From contig JAHHRR010000009.1 in assembly GCA_020025655.1 (NCBI GenBank), positions 1 to 54,725 on the forward strand: DNA of 54,725 nucleotides, in the 5' to 3' direction. This DNA is from Oscillospiraceae bacterium. Its GTDB lineage: Bacteria > Bacillota > Clostridia > Oscillospirales > Oscillospiraceae. Under the pieces are notes generated by a model. That model saw nothing but the letters and a program-made list of their open reading frames with translations. It was not told the DNA's origin and made no database searches. This document shows, in pieces, positions 22,675 to 30,428 of this stretch (position 1 is the stretch's first letter; each line of letters opens with the position of its first letter). The position numbers and the translations under genes are program-made.

Positions 22675-24876
22675 TTATTTGTTTGCTGCTGCAACAGAGC
22701 TGAGGTTGTGCTCAGGATTCTTTTCCTGATAACCCTTGCGGCACATCAGGTAAATAATACCTGCAAGCAGTGCGATTGCAACAACAGTGCCAACGCCGAA
22801 GCTGGCCTCGCCGGTGAACAGGCCGCCGATCTGGAATACGCAGAGGGATACAACATAAGCAAATCCGCACATATAGCCGATGGAAGCGAGAGTCCACTTT
22901 GCGTTGTTCATTTCACGCTTGATAGCACCCATAGCAGCAAAGCAGGGAGCGCAGAGCAGGTTGAAGATCATGAAGCTGTAAGCAGTCAGAGGAGTGAATG
23001 TCTGACCGACAACAGTCCAGATTTCGTCACCGGCTTCGCTGAGCTCGCCAGCGTAGTTAAACAGAGTACCGAAGGTCATAACAACTTCTTCCTTAGCGAT
23101 AAGACCGGTAACGGTAGCAACAGTAGCCTTCCAGCCAAGCTGACCGTCAGCGCCCATCCAGCCGAGAGGAGCAAAGATAACATCAATGCTGCGGCCGATA
23201 GAAGCAAGCAGAGAAGTGTTGTTGTCTTCAACAGGACCGAAGGAGCCGTCTACAACGCCGTAGCCCTGGAGGAACCAAAGAATGATAGAGGAGAGAAGGA
23301 TGATAGTGCCGGCACGCTTAATGAAGGACCAGCCACGCTCCCATGTTGCACGGAGAACATTGCCGACGGAAGGTGCATGGTATGCGGGAAGCTCCATAAC
23401 GAAAGGAGCAGGCTCACCGGCAAATGCCTTGAACTTCTTGAGCATGATACCGGTTACAATAACGGCTGCAATGCCGATGAAGAATGCGGAGGTTGCGACC
23501 CATGCAGAGTTGCCGAAGAGAGCACCTGCAAAGAGGCCGATGATGGGCATCTTAGCACCGCAGGGGATGAAGCCTGTGGTCATGATGGTCATTTTACGGT
23601 CACGGTCCTGCTCGATGGTACGAGAAGCCATGATACCGGGAACGCCGCAGCCGACAGCTACGAGCATAGGAATGAAGGACTTACCGGAAAGACCGAAGCG
23701 ACGGAAAATACGGTCCATGATGAATGCTACACGAGCCATGTAACCGATATCTTCCAGAATAGCAAGCAGCAGGAACAGAACGAGCATCTGAGGAACGAAG
23801 CCCAGAACTGCGCCGACACCGGCTACAATACCGTCCATGATAAGGCCGTAAACCCAGCCGCTGACGCCGATAGAAGTCAGAAGCTTATCAAACAGACCGG
23901 GAACCCATTCGCCGAAGAGAACATCGTTTGCCCAGTCAGTACCCATGGTACCGATGGAGAAGGGATAACCGCCCATTGCGATACCGTATATAAGGAACAT
24001 AATAAGTGCGAAGATAGGCAGAGCCAGCCAGCGGTTAGTCAGGATACGGTCAGCCTTATCAGAAGCGGTCAGATCGTGCTTCTCGCTTTTTTTCTTAACT
24101 GCCTTTTCAACTACTCTGCTTATGTAGTTGTAGCGCTGGTTGGTGATGATGCTTTCGGAGTCATCATCAAGTTCTTTCTCGCAGTCTTCGATGTGAACTT
24201 CGATGTGTTCGGTGAGATCCTTGTCCAGCTTCAGGTCCTCAATAACCTTCTCGTCACGCTCGAAGATTTTGATTGCGTACCAGCGAAGGTTACGATCATC
24301 TACCTTGCCGGAGATGGACTCTTCAATGTGAGCGATTGCGTGCTCAACACTGCCGACAAATACATGAGGCAGCTCGCCGGCCTTTTTAGCCTCAGCCTTT
24401 GCAATGGCCTTTTCAGCTGCTTCCGTAGCACCCTCGCCCTTGAGAGCGCTGATTTCAATGATGTCGCAGCCAAGTTCGTCTGCGATCTTCTTGGTGTCTA
24501 TCTTATCGCCGTTCTTGCGGACCAGGTCCATCATGTTAACTGCGATGACAACAGGGATTCCCAGCTCAATCAGCTGAGTGGTCAGGTAAAGGTTACGCTC
24601 GATGTTTGTACCGTCAACAATGTTCAGGATTGCATCGGGCTTCTCTTTTACCAGATATTCTCTGGAGACAACCTCTTCCAGAGTATAGGGTGAAAGGGAA
24701 TAGATACCGGGAAGGTCCTGAATGATAACATCCTTATGGCCTTTAAGGTGGCCTTCCTTCTTTTCAACGGTAACACCGGGCCAGTTACCAACATACTGAT
24801 TGGAACCTGTCAATGCGTTAAACAGAGTTGTTTTACCGCAGTTCGGGTTACCTGCGAGAGCTATTTTTATGCTCAT
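22675..24876 (-). CDS. feoB: Ferrous iron transporter FeoB
   Basis: This 733-residue protein has an N-terminal G domain: G1 GNPNCGKT (residues 9-16), G3 DLPG, G4 NMMD and G5 SALKGEG. An unusually acidic helical spacer (about 190-270, with DDDSESIITNQRYNYI) leads to the membrane part with two Gate motifs and about ten membrane segments; Cys residues in VAVGCGVPGIMASRT and PCGAKMPIIG are those of the Gate regions. It imports Fe2+ across the cytoplasmic membrane. Ribosome site GGAGGAG precedes the ATG. It is the third of four genes feoA-feoA-feoB-Cys-rich. A 661-residue open frame on the opposite strand is only a codon-bias shadow. Confidence 0.97.
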   Translation of the reverse strand: MSIKIALAGNPNCGKTTLFNALTGSNQYVGNWPGVTVEKKEGHLKGHKDVIIQDLPGIYSLSPYTLEEVVSREYLVKEKPDAILNIVDGTNIERNLYLTTQLIELGIPVVIAVNMMDLVRKNGDKIDTKKIADELGCDIIEISALKGEGATEAAEKAIAKAEAKKAGELPHVFVGSVEHAIAHIEESISGKVDDRNLRWYAIKIFERDEKVIEDLKLDKDLTEHIEVHIEDCEKELDDDSESIITNQRYNYISRVVEKAVKKKSEKHDLTASDKADRILTNRWLALPIFALIMFLIYGIAMGGYPFSIGTMGTDWANDVLFGEWVPGLFDKLLTSIGVSGWVYGLIMDGIVAGVGAVLGFVPQMLVLFLLLAILEDIGYMARVAFIMDRIFRRFGLSGKSFIPMLVAVGCGVPGIMASRTIEQDRDRKMTIMTTGFIPCGAKMPIIGLFAGALFGNSAWVATSAFFIGIAAVIVTGIMLKKFKAFAGEPAPFVMELPAYHAPSVGNVLRATWERGWSFIKRAGTIILLSSIILWFLQGYGVVDGSFGPVEDNNTSLLASIGRSIDVIFAPLGWMGADGQLGWKATVATVTGLIAKEEVVMTFGTLFNYAGELSEAGDEIWTVVGQTFTPLTAYSFMIFNLLCAPCFAAMGAIKREMNNAKWTLASIGYMCGFAYVVSLCVFQIGGLFTGEASFGVGTVVAIALLAGIIYLMCRKGYQEKNPEHNLSSVAAANK

Positions 24877-24948
24877 GCTTTTCTCCTCCTATTAAGTTAA
24901 GCTTGGTTAACAAATGTTAAATGTTTCTAACCTTCGGGCGAAAAAAAA

Positions 24949-25170
24949 TTACTCGACCTCGATCATTTCTGCATCTGCTTTACGAACAGAAAGCTCATAG
25001 CCACGAAGGTTCAGCTCCATAGGGTCGCCCAGAGGTGCAACCTTGCGGACCTTTATCTCTACGCCTTTAGTAATACCCATGTCCATGATACGACGTTTTA
25101 CTGCGCCGGAGCCGTTAAGTCTGGTAACAGTTACGGTCTCGCCTACTTTTACTTCCTTTAGCGTTCTCAT
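24949..25170 (-). CDS. feoA: Ferrous iron transport accessory protein FeoA (second copy)
   Basis: A 73-residue SH3-like FeoA protein, with the typical VKRRIMDMGITKGVEIKVRK and PLGDPMELNLRGYELSVRK phrases. FeoA is a cytosolic partner that modulates FeoB. It lies 12 bases after the first feoA and 72 bases before feoB. The two FeoA proteins differ strongly, so this is a functional pair rather than a recent duplication. Start behind GAGGAG. Confidence 0.93.
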   Translation of the reverse strand: MRTLKEVKVGETVTVTRLNGSGAVKRRIMDMGITKGVEIKVRKVAPLGDPMELNLRGYELSVRKADAEMIEVE

Positions 25171-25182
25171 AATTTTCTCCTC

Positions 25183-25392
25183 TCAAATTACAATCCGGTT
25201 GGCCATACTCTTGTTAAGAGCAACTCTGCAGTCTTTAACCTGAATAATAAGGTTTCCGGAAATAGAATTGACAACCTTGACGCTTGTACCGACCACAAAG
25301 CCCAGCTCAGCAAGGTGCTGCCGAATTTCATCTTTACCTGTTATCTTTTGAATGACGAAAGTTTCGCCAACGGGGGCCATTGTAAGCGGCAT
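25183..25392 (-). CDS. feoA: Ferrous iron transport accessory protein FeoA (first copy)
   Basis: A 69-residue FeoA-domain protein with RQHLAELGFVVGTSVKVVNS and DCRVALNKSMANRI, the family's two conserved blocks. I choose the inner ATG at 25392, nine bases after AGGAG; the first in-frame ATG at 25401 directly touches that ribosome site and cannot use it. First gene of the feo operon, with its promoter and a candidate metal-regulator box at 25446-25510. Confidence 0.92.
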   Translation of the reverse strand: MPLTMAPVGETFVIQKITGKDEIRQHLAELGFVVGTSVKVVNSISGNLIIQVKDCRVALNKSMANRIVI

Positions 25393-25445
25393 CTTCAACA
25401 TCTCCTGTTCGATTAACTGTTATTTAATCGTTTAGATTTAGTCAA

Positions 25446-25467
25446 GGAGTTAGCACGCTCTAACCCC
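25446..25467 (-). promoter_or_regulatory. Candidate DtxR-type metal-regulator box in the feo promoter
   Basis: GGAGTTAG (25446-25453) and CTAACCCC (25460-25467) form an inverted repeat with one mismatch and a 6-nt spacer. The GTTAG/CTAAC half sites resemble DtxR/IdeR-type boxes, and the site lies just downstream of the -10, where an iron-bound repressor would block transcription. It could also fold as an RNA hairpin in the leader. Confidence 0.5.
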
Positions 25468-25481
25468 TTTTTGCGTTTTAT

Positions 25482-25510
25482 ATTTTATATTAGTGAACGC
25501 AATTTGTCAA
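25482..25510 (-). promoter_or_regulatory. Sigma-A promoter of the feo operon
   Basis: On the minus strand TTGACA (25510-25505), 17-nt spacer, TAAAAT (25487-25482), about 90 bases before the first feoA. Confidence 0.8.
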
Positions 25511-25709
25511 TAGGATTTGTTAAAAAATAATTAACATATGTTCTGGCATTTGCAGGAATGATGAATTTCGGATCACTAATTCTTTATATTTATTTGGGTT
25601 TCTTATTATTATTGCTGTATAACGTTGGATGTTTATTCCTCTGTTTTTTGCAATTTGTACATTTTGCAAAATTTGTATTTTAATGTATTTTAAACAATCA
25701 CTAAATTTC

Positions 25710-25738
25710 TTTACACTTTTGTTCTCTGGTTATATAAT
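25710..25738 (+). promoter_or_regulatory. Sigma-A promoter of the secreted repeat protein
   Basis: TTTACA (25710-25715), 17-nt spacer, TATAAT (25733-25738), about 55 bases before the ATG with its AAGGAGG site. Confidence 0.8.
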
Positions 25739-25792
25739 GGTTGCACAAATAAGCTTTTTATACGAAATAACAATCAGTTAAGGAGGATCCTA

Positions 25793-27217
25793 ATGAAACG
25801 TAACAGTAAAATTCTTACAGTTCTGCTTTCACTTGCAGTGCTTATGTCAATTCTGTCTGCTACCGCTATTGCTGCCCCTAAAGAGGACAAGTCCAAGGAT
25901 TCAGTGTCTGCGGAGGAAGTGGTAAAGCACTCCAGCTCTGACGAGAAAAACACCAAAGACGATAAAGCAGACCTTAAAGATAAAAAAGACAATGAAAACA
26001 AGTCCGAAAAATCAAAAAATGTAAATAAGGACGAAGCCGAAAAGGCACAAACCGTCAAAACGGACGAATCCGAAAAGAAGGTTGAACCCGAAACTGTAAC
26101 AGTCGAGGAGGGCAAGGTTTACTATGCCCAGCCCGATACCGTTGTTTTCAATAACGGCGGCACTGTTTATAATAATGATGCAACCGTATACAATAACGGC
26201 GGTGTAGTTTATAACAATCTGGGTGTGGTTTATAATAACGGCGGCACCATTTATGCAAACGGCGGTACTGTTTATAATAACAGCGGCACTGTCTATGATA
26301 ATGGAGCGGAAATTCTCTCTCCCGGCGTAAACGGCGAAGCGGAAACCGATAAAGATGTTCCTGTTGATGAGGACGCATCCGAAAAAGAGGCTTCTTCCGG
26401 TGAAGCTGCTGTCCCTGAGGCAGAGGTAAAAGACGGCTTCTATAAAATAGAGCTTGCCGATGATTACAGCAATTATGTTGAATTTGAGGATCTGGACGAA
26501 GCAGGTCAGCTTTATATAGGTAAGGATGACAGCTGCACCTTTAAGCTGAAACCCAGCTATAAGCTTTCCTCTTATGAGCTCACCTCCGGCGAGTTCAACG
26601 ATAACCGTGACGGCAGCTTTATTATAAGTAAGGTAAGTGAAAACGCAAAACTGGAGCTTGAGTTTGAAATTGCTGCTCCCGTATTCAACATTGAAAGCGG
26701 AACCTACATTGAAAATCAGGAAATTGAAATTTCCGCAGCCGACGGTGCACAGATATTCTATACTACTGACGGCTCTGACCCCGACGAAAAGAGTGAAGTA
26801 TACGAAGGCCCCGTTCTGCTTGAAAATGGCTGTGTAATAAAAGCCGTTGCAGTATCAGATGAGCTTGGCAGCAGCAGCGTAAGCAAGGCCGAGATTGCCA
26901 TAGTCAAAATCGACGTCCCCGAATTTAAGGATGCAAAGAAAGGCTACGGAGAAATAAAGCCCCGCAGCATAGAGCTTGAAAATGACGGTGATGTTGATGC
27001 CGTAATCAAGAAGATGAGCCTGTCCGGCGAAAACAGCAACCTGTTCCGTCTGTCAGAGGCCTCCCAAAAGACTGTTCCCGCAGGAGAGACTGTGAAAAAT
27101 CACTGGCGTCTTAATCCTCTGCCCAACCTCGAACCCGGAGAATATTCTGCCGTTCTGACTGTTGAAACCGGCAGCGGCGAAACCGCCGATTTTGAAATTG
27201 GCTTCAATGTTAAATAA
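25793..27217 (+). CDS. Secreted protein with eight seven-residue repeats, CHB/HEX-like domain and C-terminal beta-sandwich
   Basis: This 474-residue protein has a signal peptide (cleavage near AIA-AP, residue 27), a highly charged Lys/Asp/Glu stretch (29-105), then eight contiguous seven-residue repeats of the form [VI]-[YF]-x-N-x-x-x at residues 118-173 (for example VYNNGGT). A spacer and a strand-rich section (about 200-290) follow. Residues about 298-370 (TYIENQEIEISAADGAQIFY, then TTDGSDPDEKS) match the chitobiase/beta-hexosaminidase C-terminal domain common in clostridial surface proteins. The last 100 residues look like an Ig-like beta-sandwich. No sorting signal or catalytic motif was seen. 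It is monocistronic, with its own promoter and terminator. A structural or adhesive role is a guess. Confidence 0.85.
   Translation: MKRNSKILTVLLSLAVLMSILSATAIAAPKEDKSKDSVSAEEVVKHSSSDEKNTKDDKADLKDKKDNENKSEKSKNVNKDEAEKAQTVKTDESEKKVEPETVTVEEGKVYYAQPDTVVFNNGGTVYNNDATVYNNGGVVYNNLGVVYNNGGTIYANGGTVYNNSGTVYDNGAEILSPGVNGEAETDKDVPVDEDASEKEASSGEAAVPEAEVKDGFYKIELADDYSNYVEFEDLDEAGQLYIGKDDSCTFKLKPSYKLSSYELTSGEFNDNRDGSFIISKVSENAKLELEFEIAAPVFNIESGTYIENQEIEISAADGAQIFYTTDGSDPDEKSEVYEGPVLLENGCVIKAVAVSDELGSSSVSKAEIAIVKIDVPEFKDAKKGYGEIKPRSIELENDGDVDAVIKKMSLSGENSNLFRLSEASQKTVPAGETVKNHWRLNPLPNLEPGEYSAVLTVETGSGETADFEIGFNVK
26144..26311 (+). repeat. Eight tandem 21-bp units encoding seven-residue repeats
   Basis: The units encode VFNNGGT, VYNNDAT, VYNNGGV, VYNNLGV, VYNNGGT, IYANGGT, VYNNSGT and VYDNGAE. 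Periodicity is exact at seven residues, and synonymous changes between units show the array is kept by selection rather than freshly expanded. Confidence 0.9.
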
Positions 27218-27270
27218 AAGCATACATTGACGGTTTTTCCGACTCATGTAAGATTTACATTATATTATAG

Positions 27271-27309
27271 AAGACGGAGCGTATCTTTTCCGATACGCTC
27301 CGTCTTTTT
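27271..27309. terminator. Bidirectional terminator
   Basis: A 15-bp stem, AAGACGGAGCGTATC and its complement, with a 6-nt loop and T tract, between the secreted protein and threonine aldolase genes. Confidence 0.92.
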
Positions 27310-27323
27310 AATTATATTCTGTT

Positions 27324-28349
27324 TTACAGCTGTGAAATCAGCTCATCCAGAGCCTCATCACTTGTTGCCCAGCTGGTTACAAAGCGAACGGCAATTCTGC
27401 TGCTGTCGATTTTCTCCCATATGCTGAAAGCTGCAATTTTGCTGAGGCGCTCATACTGCTCAGGGCTGAGTATTATAAACTGCTGGTTTGTAGGTGAGTC
27501 TATATACAGCTCATAGCCTTTTTCTATAAATGCCTTTTTGAGCTTCATAGCAGTCTCAATTCCCCTGCGGCCGATTTCCAGATACAGCCCGTCTGTAAAC
27601 AGCGCATCAAACTGCATACCCAGCAGTCTGCCCTTTGCAAGCATTGCTCCCTGCTGCTTGGTCATGGTGGTAAAACCTCTGGGCATATTGCCGTGGGTAA
27701 ACACCACCGCTTCGCCGCAGAGTGCGCCTACCTTGGTGCCGCCTATATAAAACACATCGCAAAGCTCGCATATATCTTTAATGCTCAGGTCAGATTCCGG
27801 ACTCATAAGGCCGTAACCCAGTCTTGCGCCGTCCATATACAAGGGCATATCATATTTTCTGCATACTTCGGATAATTTTCTGAGTTCCTCTCTGGTGTAA
27901 AGGGTTCCGACCTCGGTGGGATGGGAAATATAAACCATACCCGGGAAACTCATATGCTCATGAGTTCCGTCATCGTAAAACCGCTCCGCCAGCTCTGCCA
28001 CATCCTCGGCAACTACCTTGCCGTTTCTTGACGGCACCGTCAGGACCTTATGTCCGGAATACTCTATTGCTCCCGCTTCGTGGACATTGATATGGCCGGT
28101 TTCTGCCGCAATAACTGCCTCATAGCGTCTGAGCATAGTGGAAATTACCAGAAGATTGGTCTGTGTGCCCCCTGTCAGGAACTGTATCTGCAAATCGTCC
28201 CTGCCGCAGAATTTTTTAATCTTTTCCTTTGCGGCCTCGCAGTATTCATCTTCACCATATCCGGGCAGAGATACCATGTTGAGCTCAGTAAGCCTCTGCA
28301 AAACCCCGGGATGCGCACCCTCGGTATAATCACTCATAAAATACAGCAT
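27324..28349 (-). CDS. ltaE: Low-specificity L-threonine aldolase (beta-eliminating lyase family)
   Basis: This 341-residue PLP-dependent protein of aspartate-aminotransferase fold has FLTGGTQTNLLVISTMLRRY near the cofactor phosphate region, MDGARLGYG with the Asp that contacts the PLP ring nitrogen, and FYIGGTKVGALCG with the Schiff-base Lys. It cleaves L-threonine or allo-threonine to glycine and acetaldehyde. It lies 55 bases downstream of a MocR-type regulator gene, which itself is PLP-dependent, so regulation by that protein is likely. A promoter (TTGAAA/TAAACT) with a 12-bp palindrome over its -10 lies between the two genes. The ribosome site GGAG precedes the ATG. Confidence 0.88.
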   Translation of the reverse strand: MLYFMSDYTEGAHPGVLQRLTELNMVSLPGYGEDEYCEAAKEKIKKFCGRDDLQIQFLTGGTQTNLLVISTMLRRYEAVIAAETGHINVHEAGAIEYSGHKVLTVPSRNGKVVAEDVAELAERFYDDGTHEHMSFPGMVYISHPTEVGTLYTREELRKLSEVCRKYDMPLYMDGARLGYGLMSPESDLSIKDICELCDVFYIGGTKVGALCGEAVVFTHGNMPRGFTTMTKQQGAMLAKGRLLGMQFDALFTDGLYLEIGRRGIETAMKLKKAFIEKGYELYIDSPTNQQFIILSPEQYERLSKIAAFSIWEKIDSSRIAVRFVTSWATSDEALDELISQL

Positions 28350-28378
28350 TGCTCTCCATCCTCTCTTTAATATAGCAG

Positions 28379-28408
28379 TAGTTTAAACTATAAAAAAGCG
28401 AATTTCAA
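28379..28408 (-). promoter_or_regulatory. Promoter and palindromic operator of the threonine aldolase gene
   Basis: On the minus strand TTGAAA (28408-28403), a 17-nt spacer and TAAACT (28385-28380). The perfect palindrome TAGTTTAAACTA (28379-28390) overlaps the -10. The -35 overlaps the MocR stop codon. Confidence 0.6.
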
Positions 28409-29481
28409 GAGCCGTTTTTCCGCTGTTTTCTTTTCCGCCTGTTTATATATCGTTCCATATGTCCTGCGTTTATGAACTCCGCCAGCACATACTGGTCATA
28501 TATAGGCACAGTGCACGAATAGAAGTTAAGTCTTTTGTTATATTCATCCATAAGGCTCTCAGGCAGCAGCATAAAGCCGGTTCTGACCGAAGGCGCAATA
28601 AGCTTTGAAAAACTGTTCAGGTAAATAACTCTGTCGGGTGCAATGGAATAGATAGTCTCTATCTGCCTGCGGAGCGTGGCAAATTCTGCATCGTAATCAT
28701 CTTCGACTATAAAGCTGTCTCTTTCCTGCGCCCATGACACATATTCCCTTCGCTTTGATGCTGTGGCAGTTACTCCGCTGGGATAGCTGTGAAACGGCGT
28801 AACGTGCAAAACTCCGGCTGTACATTTTGAAAGCTCCTCGCTCAATATTCCGTCCTCGCCCAGTTTCAGCATCCGGCACTCTGCCCCGTTTGCTTCATAC
28901 ACCTTACGTATTTTTTCATAGGACGGATCCTCAAGTGCGAAAAGCCTGTCTCTGCCAAGCAACTGCACTACTATCGAATACAGATATTCCGCTCCGGAAC
29001 CGATTATTATTCTCTCCGGTGCTACCTTTAATCCACGGCTGCGTTCAAGATATGCGGAAATTGCCTCACGAAGCTCCATGCATCCGCAGTTGGGTGACTT
29101 AATAAGTATGCGCCGGTCATAGTCGCTCAGAACCTTCCGCATGGTTTTTGCAAGCAGGCTGAACGGGAAATCCTCCATAGGCTTAAGCTCTGCACTCATA
29201 TCGCAGATCGTCGCTTTTCCCGGTCTTTGCGCTGTGCTCTCTCCGCCGAAATCCACATAATATCCGCTGCGCTCCCGTGTGCTTATATAACCCTCATCCG
29301 CCAGAAGCTCATAGGCGTGTTCTACTGTTATAACGCTCAGCCCCAGCTCACTCGCCATGAAGCGCTTGGACGGAAGCTTCGTACCTTTTGCAAGGGTTCC
29401 TGTAATAATGTCCTGTCTGAGCACTTCAAAAAGCTGCATATATACCGGCTGTGTACTGTTTTTATCTATACTGTATTTCAT
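28405..29481 (-). CDS. MocR-type GntR/aminotransferase regulator, short form
   Basis: This 358-residue protein fuses a GntR winged helix (about residues 5-75, PVYMQLFEVLRQDIITGTLA and LSVITVEHAYELLADEGYI) to a fold-type I aminotransferase domain with the PLP lysine in LNSFSKLIAPSVRTG. Typical MocR proteins are about 450-500 residues; this one ends soon after GHMERYINRR with a basic tail, so most of the C-terminal small subdomain is missing. No frameshift is visible: the frame is clean and the stop is followed by the next promoter. Short forms like this may be a clostridial subfamily. It probably senses PLP or an amino acid adduct and controls the adjacent threonine aldolase gene. Confidence 0.85.
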   Translation of the reverse strand: MKYSIDKNSTQPVYMQLFEVLRQDIITGTLAKGTKLPSKRFMASELGLSVITVEHAYELLADEGYISTRERSGYYVDFGGESTAQRPGKATICDMSAELKPMEDFPFSLLAKTMRKVLSDYDRRILIKSPNCGCMELREAISAYLERSRGLKVAPERIIIGSGAEYLYSIVVQLLGRDRLFALEDPSYEKIRKVYEANGAECRMLKLGEDGILSEELSKCTAGVLHVTPFHSYPSGVTATASKRREYVSWAQERDSFIVEDDYDAEFATLRRQIETIYSIAPDRVIYLNSFSKLIAPSVRTGFMLLPESLMDEYNKRLNFYSCTVPIYDQYVLAEFINAGHMERYINRRKRKQRKNGS

Positions 29482-29546
29482 AATCTGACCTTATCATCCG
29501 TTTATTTTTACATAACCAGATTATAGCTATTTTCTGCCTGTGTCAA
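29480..29546 (-). promoter_or_regulatory. Promoter region of the MocR gene with an inverted repeat
   Basis: On the minus strand TTGACA (29546-29541), a short 15-nt spacer and TATAAT (29525-29520). ATAATCTG and CAGATTAT form an inverted repeat, at 29517-29524 and 29480-29487, one copy on the -10 and the other at the start codon. A suboptimal spacer fits an activator-dependent or autoregulated promoter. Confidence 0.5.
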
Positions 29547-29576
29547 GAAAAAGCCCCGCATAAGCGGGGCTTTTTC
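29547..29576 (-). terminator. Terminator of the second sigma operon
   Basis: The stem GCCCCGC / GCGGGGC with an ATAA loop is flanked by A and T tracts. The same 18-nt core recurs at 31740. Confidence 0.92.
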
Positions 29577-29606
29577 TTTATCTGTATCCTTGTGTCGGGG
29601 AAATTT

Positions 29607-30428
29607 TCAGCCACGGGCCGGCAGCAGTGTGGATACACTTTCCACCGTATATTCGTGCTCCTCCCAGCGCTGCCTGTCATGCTCACGGATTTCAAGATGT
29701 GCCGCTATTTTTTCAAGAGTTTCAGGACTGTCTGTTCCCATGATAACTATAAACCATCCTGTATCCTCATTCAGCAGCAGAACATAGTTTACCCTGTCAT
29801 TTTCATAATATAGGCCTTCTACTTCGGATACATCACTTGTAACCGTGAGAACATACCAGTCATCCCAGTATCTTTCATCCAGAATCTCATAGCTGCCGAT
29901 TATGCGATAGTAATTTTCACCTTTTTCAAGCCTGTATGCCTCTATAATATAAGGAAAGCTTTCCTCTCCGTCGCCGCCGTTGCATAGATAACCTGTCCAG
30001 CCTTCCTCATCTGTATATCCTGCATCCGGTTCCGACGGCAGATAGCGGCAGCGGAATTCAGGGCTTGAATATTCTTCTCCCACTGCGTTTACAATTATGT
30101 TCATTCCCTCTCCGGTATACCACCCTTCACGGGAATAGATTATCTCTCCCTGAGCGTCATAAACTACATACTGGTCTTTTTGCTCTTGGTCTATATTTTC
30201 CATCCTCACGCTGTACCGTGACAGCGCAAATGCCATTCCGCTCAGAACTGCCGCAAAGGCCGCCGTCAGCAGCAGGGTTTTCAGCACCCTATGCCTCGGC
30301 TTCTTTTCAGCTTCTATCTGGCTCATTACTCTGCTCTTTACCCGCTCTGCCATTTCAGGCGGCATTTCTTTAGCCTTCATATTATTGGGGCAGCAGAGAG
30401 AGCATATATCACTTAGCCGTATTTTCAT
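29607..30428 (-). CDS. Membrane-anchored anti-sigma-like protein
   Basis: A 273-residue protein with a short cytoplasmic N-terminus (MKIRLSDICSLCCPNN and a helical stretch to about residue 45), one membrane segment at about residues 48-68, and an acidic, Trp/Tyr-rich extracytoplasmic domain of about 200 residues. It lacks the HxxxCxxC zinc-finger of the first anti-sigma in this window, so the role is inferred from topology and from its position, overlapping the end of the sigma gene by 20 bases. I place the start at the ATG seven bases after AAAGGA. The extracytoplasmic domain is not recognised. Confidence 0.75.
   Translation of the reverse strand: MKIRLSDICSLCCPNNMKAKEMPPEMAERVKSRVMSQIEAEKKPRHRVLKTLLLTAAFAAVLSGMAFALSRYSVRMENIDQEQKDQYVVYDAQGEIIYSREGWYTGEGMNIIVNAVGEEYSSPEFRCRYLPSEPDAGYTDEEGWTGYLCNGGDGEESFPYIIEAYRLEKGENYYRIIGSYEILDERYWDDWYVLTVTSDVSEVEGLYYENDRVNYVLLLNEDTGWFIVIMGTDSPETLEKIAAHLEIREHDRQRWEEHEYTVESVSTLLPARG

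Larger units (their letters stand above)
25393..25792. other. Intergenic region between feo and the secreted repeat protein
   Basis: These 400 bases carry two divergent promoters: the feo promoter with an inverted repeat near its start site, and the promoter of the secreted protein at 25710-25738. The AT-rich middle (25515-25700) shows no gene, repeat or recognisable RNA. Confidence 0.6.

Noticed and set aside
22708..24693. A 661-residue open frame antisense to feoB
   Set aside because: It mirrors feoB codon by codon, has low-complexity His/Asp/Asn-rich composition and no ribosome site; it is a shadow of the biased codon use of feoB.
26148..26378. Minus-strand Arg/Tyr/His-rich repeat frame opposite the seven-residue repeats
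   Set aside because: It is the complement of the repeat array and has no start signal.
28405..28470. Frameshift at the end of the MocR gene
   Set aside because: Other frames past the stop show no continuation of the aminotransferase C-terminal domain, and the next promoter begins at the stop codon; a native short form is more likely.
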